From NCBI GenBank assembly GCA_028284395.1, contig JANQRV010000071.1, positions 1 to 38,675 on the forward strand: a stretch of 38,675 nt of DNA, read 5' to 3'. The translations under genes and the position numbers were made by a program. The number at the start of each line of letters is the position of its first letter. Position 1 is the first letter of the stretch. The notes beneath the pieces were generated by a model, which had not been told where the DNA came from, did not search any database, and worked only from the letters and a program-made list of their open reading frames with translations. This document shows, one piece after another, positions 26,250 through 34,948 of the stretch. Origin of the DNA: Saprospiraceae bacterium (GTDB lineage: Bacteria > Bacteroidota > Bacteroidia > Chitinophagales > Saprospiraceae).

Positions 26250-26863
26250 AATGCTTGTAATTCTCTTTTCAGATTGTTTCTCGCCCGAGATTCATATTTG
26301 TCGGCGAAGTGATTGGTATGGTAAACAGATTCCATGTCTAAAAAGTGCCGCAGCACTTTTTTTCGTCCTCTTTTGTAAAGAAATTCCGGATAGATGCGGT
26401 ATTCTTTACGAATTTGTTGGACGTAATTTTCGTAGGTCGGCCAGTCTTGTCCCAAGATGCTCAGGTCGGCATCCAGAAAGTAGTTGGTGTCGCTATCCTC
26501 ACTTTCTTGATGGTTTTTGGAGGCTTTGATTTGCATTTTACAATGTTCAATTCTCTGAAAGGAGGTCTTTGATAGGCGGCTTTCCATAAAGTCGGCACTC
26601 TTGACTTCGTTGTCCGATCTACGGACGTTGTAGATGATGTCGTGATAATACACGGAGAAGAGTATGGCATCCCAGTCTTGAAGCTGTGGTTGGCAATCTT
26701 CCAGCTCACTGATCATTTTTTGCAGATGCAAAAGGTTGTGGTAATGACGTGGATTAGCGGAATAGTTTCGCTCAATTTCCTGCCAGCACGCCATGTTGAA
26801 AGCTTCCTCCTGGTGGTACTGCCGGATCAGATTTAGAAAGGTTTGTTCTAGTTTCCTTTCCAT
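26246..26863 (-). CDS. HD-superfamily metal-dependent phosphohydrolase-like protein
   Basis: 205 aa from the ATG at 26863; the frame is open 37 codons further up into the divergent promoter region, which is not convincing. The pattern YHNLLHLQKM (about 40) and YYHDIIYN (about 70-78), then a late FLDADLSILG, matches the predicted HD-type hydrolases that begin with a Y-H...H...HD arrangement. The substrate is unknown. It is translationally coupled to the racemase homologue and divergent from the sigma gene across 95 bp. Confidence 0.78.
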   Translation of the reverse strand: MERKLEQTFLNLIRQYHQEEAFNMACWQEIERNYSANPRHYHNLLHLQKMISELEDCQPQLQDWDAILFSVYYHDIIYNVRRSDNEVKSADFMESRLSKTSFQRIEHCKMQIKASKNHQESEDSDTNYFLDADLSILGQDWPTYENYVQQIRKEYRIYPEFLYKRGRKKVLRHFLDMESVYHTNHFADKYESRARNNLKRELQAL

Positions 26864-26958
26864 ACAAGTCCGTGAATTTTTATATTTTTTTAATTTCGTC
26901 CAACGATCAAAGATAAATACCGTTAAACGTGTAAACAAGTTTTCCTTTTTCCTGGAGT

Positions 26959-27516
26959 ATGTCCGAACAGACACAATATGATCCCTTAGACAAAGCGCAG
27001 TTTGAACGGCTTTTCAAAACGCATTTTCAATATCTCTGCAATTTTGCCCAGCAATACGTCGGTGATGCGGATGCTGCGCAAGATCTGTGTCAGAAGGTTT
27101 TCATAATGTTGTGGGAAAAGCGAGAACACATCGATCCGCGAAAATCCATCAAATCCTATTTATTTACAGCCGTAAAAAATCGCGCACTTAATTACCTTTG
27201 AGATCACAAGAAATATCGAAGTCGGATTCTCGATGTGGATTGTGCGGATTTCGATCTGATTGATGAAGAGGAAGATCATTTTGCCGCGGAAGATTTGCAA
27301 CAAAAAATAGCGGCAGCTTTAGCGGCATTGCCCGAAAAGTGTCGATTGGTTTTCGAGATGAGTCGATTTCAACAAATGAAATACCGGGAAATTGCCGAGG
27401 AGTTGGAAATCTCTCAAAAAACGGTGGAAGCCCATATGAGTAAAGCGATGAAGAGTTTGCGGAAGCAGCTGCGAGACTACGTGACTTTAATGGTTGTGCT
27501 GGGATTATTGGGATGA
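26959..27516 (+). pseudogene. FecI-like ECF sigma factor interrupted by an in-frame TGA
   Basis: If the stop is read through, one continuous frame of 186 codons gives a normal-length ECF sigma factor. Region 2 is present before the stop (FERLFKTHFQYLCNFAQQ, AAQDLCQKVFIMLWEK, SYLFTAVKNRALNYL); the codon 27199-27201 is TGA; then DHKKYRSR follows and region 4 is intact (LPEKCRLVFEMSRFQQMKYREIAEELEISQKTVEAHMSKAMKSLR, in parts). At this place relatives usually read NYLRDHKK, so a single C-to-T change (CGA to TGA) explains the stop. The second part could only restart at a GTG (27235). Either the gene is inactivated, the two halves work as separate polypeptides, the codon is suppressed, or the base is a sequencing error. 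FecR and the STN-TonB receptor downstream are whole. Confidence 0.85.
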
Positions 27517-27554
27517 AATGAGTGAGCAAACATTGAAATTTTGGATTTAAAATT

Positions 27555-27576
27555 GGATGAATCCTTGAATTCATCC
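27555..27576. promoter_or_regulatory. hairpin between sigma gene and fecR
   Basis: GGATGAAT and ATTCATCC pair perfectly around a 6-base loop, 39 bp after the sigma stop codon and about 70 bp before the fecR ATG. No T tract follows. It could be a weak terminator or attenuator that separates sigma from anti-sigma expression. Confidence 0.4.
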
Positions 27577-27584
27577 CTTGCTGT

Positions 27585-27614
27585 ACTAAGGGTATTATGA
27601 AACTTAAGGGTATT
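27585..27614 (+). promoter_or_regulatory. direct repeat of TAAGGGTATTA before fecR
   Basis: TAAGGGTATTA occurs twice, 18 bp apart from start to start, ending 34 bp before the fecR ATG. Related AAGGGTA elements lie before the lipoprotein at 32282 and before the SSB operon at 36452. It could be a binding site for the cluster's own sigma factor or another regulator. Confidence 0.4.
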
Positions 27615-27647
27615 AATAGTGAGAAACACCCCATTATTGAATAAAAA

Positions 27648-28655
27648 ATGTCGGACCAGGACTTACATAGCGAATATGCCGACCTAATCTCCAGGTATTT
27701 AAGCGGAAACGCGAGCGATGCAGAGGTGCAACAATTGGAAGACTGGGTTATGGCTGCTGCTGAAAATAAAAGGCAGTTCAAGGCTTTCAAGAAAGCCTGG
27801 ATGCTGAGCGGCGTGCAACAACAGGGATTAGAAGTAGATGTCGATGGGAACTGGCAAATGGTCCAAGGTGTATTGTTTGGCGATACTCCCGTTATCTCGA
27901 TTCGAAGAAAGAGCCGCCGCCGTCGTTGGATGGCCCTTGCCGCTGCAGTTGCATTGATTGCTGCCTTTTCTATCTGGCTGTTACAAGATGGGAGGTCAGT
28001 GGAGCCCGTAGTGGTGGAAGCGACCGATCAATTGAAAAGATTCGAACTGCCCGATGGTAGTCAAATTGCCCTCAATCAGGCCTCGAAACTCCAGTACAGC
28101 GAAGAAAATGGTCAAGGCAACAGGAAGGCGGTATTGACCGGAGATGCGTTTTTCGATGTGGCAAGGGATGCAACACGCCCTTTTATCATTGATGCCAGTG
28201 GATTGAGGATAGAAGTTAAGGGAACTTCCTTCTATGTTGATGCCCGGTCGAATCAAAGTACCGTAGAGGTGACGGTAGCTTCGGGATTGGTTGCCGTGAG
28301 ATACGGATCGGTGGAACTGGAAATTGGTGCTGGAGACAAGGCTGTTTTTTCGAAAAAATCAGAAACCTTAACGACCCAGGCAAACGACGACCCTAACTTT
28401 GCATCACTCAAGACCAATGTACTTGAGTTTAAGGGAACCTCGTTAGAAGAAGTGGTGGCCACATTGAATCGCCATTTTCGGGCGAATATTGTACTTGACG
28501 TAGAAGATACGGCAAACTGTGCTGTTGAACAGACCATACCTTTGAAAGATCTTTCCTTGTCTACGATTATCAAATTGCTGACGGGTTCATTGGAGGGTAT
28601 TAAAGCGAATGAAACCGAGACATCCATTGTTTTGTCCGGTGTTGGTTGTAAATAA
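27648..28655 (+). CDS. FecR-family anti-sigma factor / signal transducer
   Basis: 335 aa. A cytoplasmic N-terminal part (about 1-90, with SRYLSGNASDAEVQQLEDW, the anti-sigma region) leads to a basic RRKSRRRRW stretch and one membrane helix (about 94-112). The periplasmic FecR domain follows (FELPDGSQIALNQASKL, GDAFFDVARDATRPFII, VKGTSFYVDA, about 130-215), and then the DUF4974 domain (FKGTSLEEVVATLNRHF, about 265-330). The known role is to pass a signal from an outer-membrane STN-TonB receptor to a FecI sigma factor. Here the sigma gene upstream is broken, so the protein may regulate another sigma factor or have lost its target. Confidence 0.92.
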   Translation: MSDQDLHSEYADLISRYLSGNASDAEVQQLEDWVMAAAENKRQFKAFKKAWMLSGVQQQGLEVDVDGNWQMVQGVLFGDTPVISIRRKSRRRRWMALAAAVALIAAFSIWLLQDGRSVEPVVVEATDQLKRFELPDGSQIALNQASKLQYSEENGQGNRKAVLTGDAFFDVARDATRPFIIDASGLRIEVKGTSFYVDARSNQSTVEVTVASGLVAVRYGSVELEIGAGDKAVFSKKSETLTTQANDDPNFASLKTNVLEFKGTSLEEVVATLNRHFRANIVLDVEDTANCAVEQTIPLKDLSLSTIIKLLTGSLEGIKANETETSIVLSGVGCK

Positions 28656-28674
28656 GAAAAATCTTAAAAACCCA

Positions 28675-31293
28675 ATGTTCATGCAGAAAATTGGACCGAT
28701 CATTTTTCTATTACAATTCGTCGTTTTTTGCCTTATTGCCCAAAAGCGAAATACTTATCCACCCATCACCATTCAGGAATCCAGCATCACCATCCGGGAA
28801 GTATTGCAGGAGATTACGCGCCAAACTGAAGTGGGTTTCTCTTTCAATCCCAAAGGGATCGAAGCCAATCGAATCATTTCCTTTTATGTACGCAGAACTA
28901 GGTTGAAGCACGTGTTGGAAGCTTTCTGCGCGAAGACCAATTTGAAATACCGATTTATTGAGGGCGTAGTAGTGTTGAACCGGAGCGAAGAAATCATTGA
29001 AGAAGAAGGTATTTTCCATACTTTGAGCGGCTTTGTGACCGATGAGACTTCCGGTGAAAGCCTGATTGGGGCTACGGTCGCCGTGACTGGTACGACTCAA
29101 GGGACGATTACCAATGAATTTGGATATTATGCTTTCCAACTGCCGGCCGGGAATCATGATTTGAGTTATTCCTATGTCGGTTATGAAGGTAAGCATGTTC
29201 ACTTGGAATTGGCATCCGACAAGAGGCATAGTTTGGCATTGCAGACCGGGGCGATCGCATTACCCCGCGTCTTGGTAGAACTTCCCGAGGATCTGACCGT
29301 GGATCGTCCGCAATTGGGTCAAATCAACCTGAAATCGGGGGAACTTACCAATTTGCCGGAATTTGCCGGAGAATCCGGACTCATCAAGGGGTTGCAAAGC
29401 CAACCCGGTATTCATATGCACAGTGACGGTTCGGCCTTTTTTTATGCCCGCGGTGGAGAGCGCGATCAAAACCTGATCATCGTTGACGATGCTCCGATCT
29501 ACAATCCATTCCACCTCTTTGGTTTTTATTCCATTGTCATTCCCGATTTTACAAAAAGCATCGACATTTATAAGAGTGATGTACCGGCAAGCTTAGGCGA
29601 TCGTTTGTCTTCGATTGTCAGTATTCGCACGAGGGACGGCAATTCCAAGAAGTTCGAGTTCCGCGGGGCCATCAATCCGTTCATCAATCGATTTTCGGTC
29701 GAGACGCCCATTACGAAGGAAAAAGGTTCCATTTTTGTGTCCGCCCGCGGCTCCAATTTTGAACGATTTTGGCGGGAAACCAATCCCGATCTCGAATTGA
29801 GTTTTGGCGACGTGATTGTAAAATGGAATCATATCCTGAATGAAAGAAATCGCCTTTTCTTTACCATGATCTTGAATGGAGATAACTTTGCGGCCAAGCC
29901 GGACAGTTTGACCTCCGTTCGCTCACGCTACGGTAATGCCGCGGCTTCCTTTAGATGGAACCGAATTTACGGCCCCAAATTGTTTTCCAACACGACATTA
30001 TCTACCGGCAACTATGGATACAACTTTTCCTTCGCTCCCAGTACCTGGCGCTCTAGCCTCGGAACACTTAGTTTGAAATCCGATTTTACCCATTACGCCT
30101 CTCCTCATTATACGGCAAAGTTCGGATTAGAAGCGACGCGCTATTTTATTGATCCGGGTAGTTTTTCGCTCGACAGTACCATTGCAATTTTGCCCGAAGT
30201 ACAATCAAATTCTTCTCGAAAAGTAGCCTTGTATTATCAGGGAGAATGGACCTTAAGTGAAAAATTGAAGTTAAACGCCGGTTTGCGATTGTTGAGCTGG
30301 GCCAATTTTGGACCAACCGAATATTTTGGATTCGATGAGAATTATGAGGTGGTCGATACTTTCTCGGCAGGAGAAGAGGTTTTTAATCGTTTCGTCCACC
30401 TCGATCCCCGGTTGAGCCTTCGCTACCAGTTGGATGACCATTCCCAATTAAAATTCAGCTATGGCCGGTATCACCAATACTTACAATTGATCTCCAATTC
30501 GGTTGCTCCATTTTCTTCGTCAGAGGTATGGTTGCCGGCCGGCCCCAATATTCAACCGCAATCGGCATTTCAACTGGCTGTTAACTACCTGCGGCGATTC
30601 AAAGATCCGGGCGTCGAATTTAGTTCCGCTCTTTACTACAAAAAGTATCGACATCAAATCGATTATCGGCCTCATGCCAGTACACTCCTCAATCCATTGT
30701 TGGAGGGGGAATTGCGTTTCGGTGATATGTATTCTTATGGAATCGAATTGATGCTCAAAAAGGAACTCGGGCGCCTGAATGGCTGGTTCAGCTATACCTT
30801 TTCAAGGACAATCCGAAAAACCAGGGGGTTAAATGAGGGGCGTGAATACCCGGCATTTCAGGATCGGCCACACGATTTGTCCCTGATGTTGAATTATCGA
30901 CTGACCAAAAGGATACATTTTTCGACCTATTATACCATTTACAGCGGATCGGCTTTTTCATCGCCCACGGGCTTTTATCGTTTTAACGGTCGGGTCGTGC
31001 CGATTTTTGACGAAAAAAACAACGACCGATTGCCTACTTATCAACGGTTGGACTTCTCTTTCCAGTTTATTTTAAACAAAAGAGAAGATCGCCGTTTTCA
31101 GAATAGCCTGGTATTTTCGCTATACAATGCCTTGGGGCATCGCAACGTAGTATCCGTCAATTTTAACAAAATTCCGATATCCGGGAGTCGCCCCAAGCTA
31201 AAGACCAATTTACTGGCCGAGACGGCCCTGACTCCGACAGAAGTCGACCTCATTCGTTTTTTCCCATCCCTAACCTACAAATTCAAGTTTTAA
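28675..31293 (+). CDS. TonB-dependent outer-membrane receptor with STN domain
   Basis: 872 aa from the ATG at 28675 (28681 is equally good), giving a signal peptide IIFLLQFVVFCLIAQ; an open frame back to 28609 overlaps fecR and is not used. Domains in order: STN signalling domain (about 28-102), CarboxypepD_reg-like (about 116-190, GFVTDETSGESLIGATV), plug (about 225-320, YARGGERDQNLIIVDDAPIYNP), and a beta-barrel to the end, closing with Phe-Lys-Phe. The STN domain marks a transducing receptor that senses a substrate and signals through FecR. There is no SusD partner; instead a DUF4249 lipoprotein follows by 3 bp. The substrate (a siderophore, peptide or glycan) is unknown. Confidence 0.92.
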   Translation: MFMQKIGPIIFLLQFVVFCLIAQKRNTYPPITIQESSITIREVLQEITRQTEVGFSFNPKGIEANRIISFYVRRTRLKHVLEAFCAKTNLKYRFIEGVVVLNRSEEIIEEEGIFHTLSGFVTDETSGESLIGATVAVTGTTQGTITNEFGYYAFQLPAGNHDLSYSYVGYEGKHVHLELASDKRHSLALQTGAIALPRVLVELPEDLTVDRPQLGQINLKSGELTNLPEFAGESGLIKGLQSQPGIHMHSDGSAFFYARGGERDQNLIIVDDAPIYNPFHLFGFYSIVIPDFTKSIDIYKSDVPASLGDRLSSIVSIRTRDGNSKKFEFRGAINPFINRFSVETPITKEKGSIFVSARGSNFERFWRETNPDLELSFGDVIVKWNHILNERNRLFFTMILNGDNFAAKPDSLTSVRSRYGNAAASFRWNRIYGPKLFSNTTLSTGNYGYNFSFAPSTWRSSLGTLSLKSDFTHYASPHYTAKFGLEATRYFIDPGSFSLDSTIAILPEVQSNSSRKVALYYQGEWTLSEKLKLNAGLRLLSWANFGPTEYFGFDENYEVVDTFSAGEEVFNRFVHLDPRLSLRYQLDDHSQLKFSYGRYHQYLQLISNSVAPFSSSEVWLPAGPNIQPQSAFQLAVNYLRRFKDPGVEFSSALYYKKYRHQIDYRPHASTLLNPLLEGELRFGDMYSYGIELMLKKELGRLNGWFSYTFSRTIRKTRGLNEGREYPAFQDRPHDLSLMLNYRLTKRIHFSTYYTIYSGSAFSSPTGFYRFNGRVVPIFDEKNNDRLPTYQRLDFSFQFILNKREDRRFQNSLVFSLYNALGHRNVVSVNFNKIPISGSRPKLKTNLLAETALTPTEVDLIRFFPSLTYKFKF

Positions 31294-31296
31294 CTG

Positions 31297-32127
31297 ATGA
31301 CTGCTCAAAAGATAATCTTTCAATATTCATTTGGAATTATATTGGTGCTGATGTTGACGTCGTCCTGTGAAGAAGCCAGGAATTGGCAACTGCAAGCCGG
31401 CGAAAACGGGGCCTTAGTGGTAGAAGGTATATTGACCAATGAAATTCGGCGGCAGGAAATTCGCCTTAGTTTAAGTTATGATGGACTGGGAGATGTGCCT
31501 CCGCCGGTAGCTGATGCTGCAGTGCAGGTCAAGGTGCGGAATCAAAGCTATCCTTTTGCACGGATTCCTTCTCAGGATGGTTTGTACCGAAGCTTAATTC
31601 CGTTTCAGGTCTTTCCCAATTTGACCTATACGCTGGATATAGAATGGGAAGGACAGACATATCAAGCCAGCAGTGAGTTATCTAGCGTTGCTCCCCTTCC
31701 CGCCATAGAATTTACGCCATTGACCCAAAACCGGGACAGTCTTATACTGGCCACTTTCGCTCCCATATATAATGGGAACCAACAGGCTATGTACGAGGTA
31801 AACGTCGATTGGTCGCATCTCAGTGATGTCGGACTGACCAAGGCACGGATGCTCTATTATACCTTTAGTTCTTTCGATGCGGGGGCATTGTCTCCGTCCG
31901 TTCGAGATACGGTTGTATTTCCGACGGGAAGTATCGTGATCGCCAAGAAATTTGGCTTGAACGACGATTTTGCCAATTATCTGAGAGCACTCGTTATTGA
32001 GACCGACTGGAACGGTGGACTTCTGTTTTACAGTGCACCAGCAAGCTTACCTACCAACATAAGCAATGGCGGACTGGGTTTCTTTAGTGCCTGTGCGGTC
32101 GTTTCTGATACCATCATTGCGGAGTAA
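31297..32127 (+). CDS. DUF4249-family lipoprotein
   Basis: 276 aa. The signal ends in LTSSC, so it is a lipoprotein, probably at the outer membrane beside the receptor. The body matches DUF4249: LVVEGILTNEIRRQEIRLSL, then an Ig-like segment (VADAAVQVKVRNQSYPF, LIPFQVFPNLTYTLDIEW, TYQASSELSS), and the diagnostic ending LPTNISNGGLGFFSACAV. Members are usually encoded straight after TonB receptors in Bacteroidota and are assumed to assist uptake, much as SusD does. It is 3 bp after the receptor gene and so in the same operon; its stop codon begins the terminator stem. Confidence 0.86.
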   Translation: MTAQKIIFQYSFGIILVLMLTSSCEEARNWQLQAGENGALVVEGILTNEIRRQEIRLSLSYDGLGDVPPPVADAAVQVKVRNQSYPFARIPSQDGLYRSLIPFQVFPNLTYTLDIEWEGQTYQASSELSSVAPLPAIEFTPLTQNRDSLILATFAPIYNGNQQAMYEVNVDWSHLSDVGLTKARMLYYTFSSFDAGALSPSVRDTVVFPTGSIVIAKKFGLNDDFANYLRALVIETDWNGGLLFYSAPASLPTNISNGGLGFFSACAVVSDTIIAE

Positions 32128-32178
32128 GTAAGTGATCAAATTTAGAAGTTATATTTGAGCACTTACTTAACATTTTTT
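32125..32178 (+). terminator. terminator of the fecR-TonB-DUF4249 operon
   Basis: TAAGTAAGTG (starting with the stop codon) pairs with CACTTACTTA, and after one mismatch TCAAAT pairs with ATTTGA, leaving an 11-base loop. ACATTTTTT follows. It is a good intrinsic terminator shape. Confidence 0.75.
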
Positions 32179-32194
32179 AGAAAAAATAAAAAAG

Positions 32195-32229
32195 ACTAAG
32201 GGTAACGATCGTCTCTGGTGTATTAAGGG
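32195..32229 (+). promoter_or_regulatory. AAGGGTA element before the lipoprotein at 32282
   Basis: ACTAAGGGTA is followed, 27 bp from start to start, by TTAAGGG; a CGTCT lies between them. The first ten bases match the element before fecR exactly. It may be the promoter or operator that puts this lipoprotein under the control of the same sigma factor family. Confidence 0.35.
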
Positions 32230-32281
32230 CAAACGGCAACATTTTCGCCGAATTTGAAAACCTATTAATCTTAAAAGAGAA

Positions 32282-33124
32282 ATGAAAAGAATCTATTTGT
32301 TTTTAGCCGTCACACTGTCTTTAACATTTATGTTTTCCTGCGAGAAAGATGATCCGACTACTACTAACCAGGAGGCAATTGCTCCGCCGTTGCCGCCACA
32401 GGAATCGTTTGTGATGCCATTTACCGGCTTTGAGAGCGTCGATACACCCGGTGTGGCCAGCAATGGCGGCATTGATATCCGTTCTACTCCCATAAGCTTT
32501 CGCAATTGGTTTTACGCTGGCACCAGTGTCGTGGCGTGGAGTGCGATCGTCGTTTTGAATTCCGCGATTCCCGTTGCTGCTTTTTCTGCCTCTTTCAATG
32601 CCACTCCCGTCCGGAATGATAACGGAGTTTGGAGTTGGACCGCTGAGTACGAACTAGGGGGTAACACGTTTACTTCCACCCTCACCGGGGAGTTTATTAA
32701 CAATGGTGAAGATACACGTTGGGCGATGACCATATCTCAAGATGGCGGGTTCACCGATGTCGAATGGTATACAGGTGTCGTATCCGTCGATGAGAACCGA
32801 GCTTCCTGGACCTTAATGTATCAGCCCGAAAATCCACAACCGTTTCTCCAGATCGATTACGAACGGGATCCCGTCACTGACGACGGCATGATCCGCTATA
32901 CCAATATTATTCCAAATGACGATGGCAATGGCCACTATGTCGAATATCGCGAGGACATGGATGGAGATTATAACCGGGCTTACGATGTTTTCAGAGGAAG
33001 CGATGATTTTTTGGAGATCCAATGGAATGCACCAACCAGAGAAGGTCGGGTACGGAATCCGAATCACTTTGGGGACAACGACTGGCGCTGTTGGGATGAA
33101 GACCTCCGCGATACGGATTGTTAG
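32282..33124 (+). CDS. lipoprotein of unknown function
   Basis: 280 aa. The signal (KRIYLFLAVTLSLTFMFSC) ends in the lipobox FSC, so the mature protein starts at Cys20 followed by acidic EKDD, a common Bacteroidota surface-export-like start. The rest is beta-rich with alternating Trp-containing strands (GVWSWTAEYEL, RASWTLMYQ, DDFLEIQWN) and a Cys near each end of the last stretch (CWDEDLRDTDC). No family is recognised. It is separated from the DUF4249 gene by a terminator and by the AAGGGTA element, so it is probably its own transcript. Confidence 0.78.
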   Translation: MKRIYLFLAVTLSLTFMFSCEKDDPTTTNQEAIAPPLPPQESFVMPFTGFESVDTPGVASNGGIDIRSTPISFRNWFYAGTSVVAWSAIVVLNSAIPVAAFSASFNATPVRNDNGVWSWTAEYELGGNTFTSTLTGEFINNGEDTRWAMTISQDGGFTDVEWYTGVVSVDENRASWTLMYQPENPQPFLQIDYERDPVTDDGMIRYTNIIPNDDGNGHYVEYREDMDGDYNRAYDVFRGSDDFLEIQWNAPTREGRVRNPNHFGDNDWRCWDEDLRDTDC

Positions 33125-33172
33125 GAAACACGTTACAACATAATGGATCGGCGTAGACAGAAACGCCATTTC

Positions 33173-33205
33173 AAGGCCCTATTCTTTGTGATAGGGCCTT
33201 TTTTT
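33173..33205 (+). terminator. intrinsic terminator after the lipoprotein
   Basis: AAGGCCCTAT and ATAGGGCCTT pair perfectly around an 8-base loop, followed directly by seven T. It is the clearest intrinsic terminator in the window. Confidence 0.92.
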
Positions 33206-33215
33206 AATGTATGAT

Positions 33216-33275
33216 GCTATTGCTACTATTGCTACTATTGCTACTATTGCTACTGTGGCTACTATTGCTACTGTG
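33216..33275. repeat. 9-bp tandem repeat (GCTACTATT / GCTACTGTG)
   Basis: After a partial GCTATT, six 9-bp units follow from 33222 to 33275: four GCTACTATT and two GCTACTGTG. It lies in the 357-bp gap 33125-33481 directly after the terminator. The unit is related in composition to CCATAGCAG at 31 (whose complement is CTGCTATGG). The rest of the gap holds the weak promoter at 33385 and nothing else I can see. Confidence 0.9.
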
Positions 33276-33384
33276 GCAGCTAAAGTCTAACCACAGCCAC
33301 AATAACCACAATATTCCCAACAGCTGCTCTTGAAGAGAAACGCCCCCCTTTTTGGTCTTTACCAGACAAATAGCATTTGAAAAG

Positions 33385-33412
33385 TTTGAACGAGTTTCTG
33401 GGGATAGATTTC
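33385..33412 (+). promoter_or_regulatory. weak promoter candidate for the monooxygenase
   Basis: TTTG at 33385-33388 and TAGATTTC at 33405-33412 are 16 bp apart; the last base of TAnnTTTG and the spacer are each one off. It lies 70 bp upstream of the ATG at 33482. Confidence 0.3.
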
Positions 33413-33481
33413 CGATTCTGTGAAAAAATGACGATAATCACATAGAAACCCTGGATCATTTATCGAAACTCACTAGACAGC

Positions 33482-34930
33482 ATGAACAACTACTTTGACG
33501 TACTCATCATCGGGGCCGGAATTTCCGGGATTAGTGCAGCTTATTACCTACAACGCGACTGTCCCGGTAAAAGTTACGCTATACTGGAAGGCCGCAAAAA
33601 ACTCGGTGGTACCTGGGACCTTTTCAAGTATCCCGGAGTTCGCTCGGATTCGGACATGTATACATTGGGTTTTGCTTTCCGACCCTGGACCGACCCCAAG
33701 GCCATTGCCGATGGACCTTCCATCATGAAATACCTCCACGAAACGGTCGATGAATTCAATATCCGTCAGCACATTCGGTTGGAGCATCATGTGGTGAGTG
33801 CTGCTTGGTCTTCTCAAGATGCACTGTGGACTTTGGAGGTCCAGACCTCGGATGCAGACCAAACAGTGACCTATACCTGTAACTTCCTTTCGATGTGTTC
33901 TGGTTACTATAACTACGAGCACGGATATACCCCTGACTTTCAAGGCATGGAAGATTTCGAAGGCCAACTTCTACATCCGCAGAAATGGCCGGAAGGTCTC
34001 AACTATGATAACCAGCAAATTGTCGTGATCGGCAGTGGTGCTACGGCTGTTACCATCGTTCCGGAAATGGCGAAAAGAGCAGGGCATGTTGTTATGTTAC
34101 AACGTTCGCCTACCTATGTGGTATCCGGGCCGGATGAAGATTGGATCGCCAACCTGTGCAACCGGATCCTGCCCAGCAAGTTGGCCTATGCGCTGAATCG
34201 TTGGCGAAAGATCCTTTTTCAGCGCTTTTCTTATGCTTTGCTGCGGAAGTACCCGGAAAAGATGAAGCAAGGGTTGATCAAAAAGGCGGCTAAAGAGCTT
34301 GGGCCCGACTACGATGTCGAAACGCATTTTACGCCCAAATATAATCCGTGGGATGAAAGACTCTGTCTGGTTCCGAATGGAGACCTTTTTAAGGTGATCA
34401 GGGAAGGCAAAGCATCGGTGGTAACGGACCACATCGAGCGCTTTACAACAAAGGGGTTGTTGCTTAAATCGGGGAAGGAGTTGGAGGCCGATATCATCAT
34501 TACTGCAACCGGACTGGACCTCCTAGTGTTGGGCGGCATCCGATTCAGTATTGACGGTAGCCCGGTAGATGTATCCAAATCGGTATCCTACAAGGCGACG
34601 ATGTTTAGTGATATACCTAATTTGGCGCTCGCCTTTGGATACACCAATGCATCGTGGACCTTGAAATGTGATTTGTCGAATCAATACGTATGTCGTGTCC
34701 TGAACCACATGCAAGCCCGTGGTTATCGACAATGTACTCCGCGACAGAATGATCCGGATATGGAATTAAATGATTGGCTGGATTTTACCTCCGGTTACAT
34801 TCGCAGAAAAATTCACTTATTGCCGCGGCAAGGCAACAAGAAACCGTGGAAACTAGCCCAGAACTATTTGTACGATCGTAAGTTGATTCGTAAAAGCCAG
34901 ATTGATGACGGAATCCTGGAATTTCTTTGA
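33482..34930 (+). CDS. flavin monooxygenase, Baeyer-Villiger type (EthA-like)
   Basis: 482 aa. The FAD-binding motif GAGISG (11-16) follows the start, with GGTWDLFKYPGVRSDSDMYT after it. The Baeyer-Villiger fingerprint F-x-G-x3-H-x3-W-P is present at 159-170 (FEGQLLHPQKWP), and the NADPH-binding GSGATA comes next. The class therefore oxidises ketones, or sulphur in some substrates, to esters or sulphoxides with FAD and NADPH; EthA is the best-known relative. The length is normal. It ends 18 bp from the convergent DUF3995 gene. The natural substrate is unknown. Confidence 0.92.
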   Translation: MNNYFDVLIIGAGISGISAAYYLQRDCPGKSYAILEGRKKLGGTWDLFKYPGVRSDSDMYTLGFAFRPWTDPKAIADGPSIMKYLHETVDEFNIRQHIRLEHHVVSAAWSSQDALWTLEVQTSDADQTVTYTCNFLSMCSGYYNYEHGYTPDFQGMEDFEGQLLHPQKWPEGLNYDNQQIVVIGSGATAVTIVPEMAKRAGHVVMLQRSPTYVVSGPDEDWIANLCNRILPSKLAYALNRWRKILFQRFSYALLRKYPEKMKQGLIKKAAKELGPDYDVETHFTPKYNPWDERLCLVPNGDLFKVIREGKASVVTDHIERFTTKGLLLKSGKELEADIIITATGLDLLVLGGIRFSIDGSPVDVSKSVSYKATMFSDIPNLALAFGYTNASWTLKCDLSNQYVCRVLNHMQARGYRQCTPRQNDPDMELNDWLDFTSGYIRRKIHLLPRQGNKKPWKLAQNYLYDRKLIRKSQIDDGILEFL

Positions 34931-34948
34931 GAGGCATGGTGTTTTAGA

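Noticed and set aside
27199..27201. TGA in the sigma gene read as selenocysteine
   Set aside because: ECF sigma factors have no selenocysteine here, relatives have Arg, and I see no selenocysteine insertion hairpin downstream.
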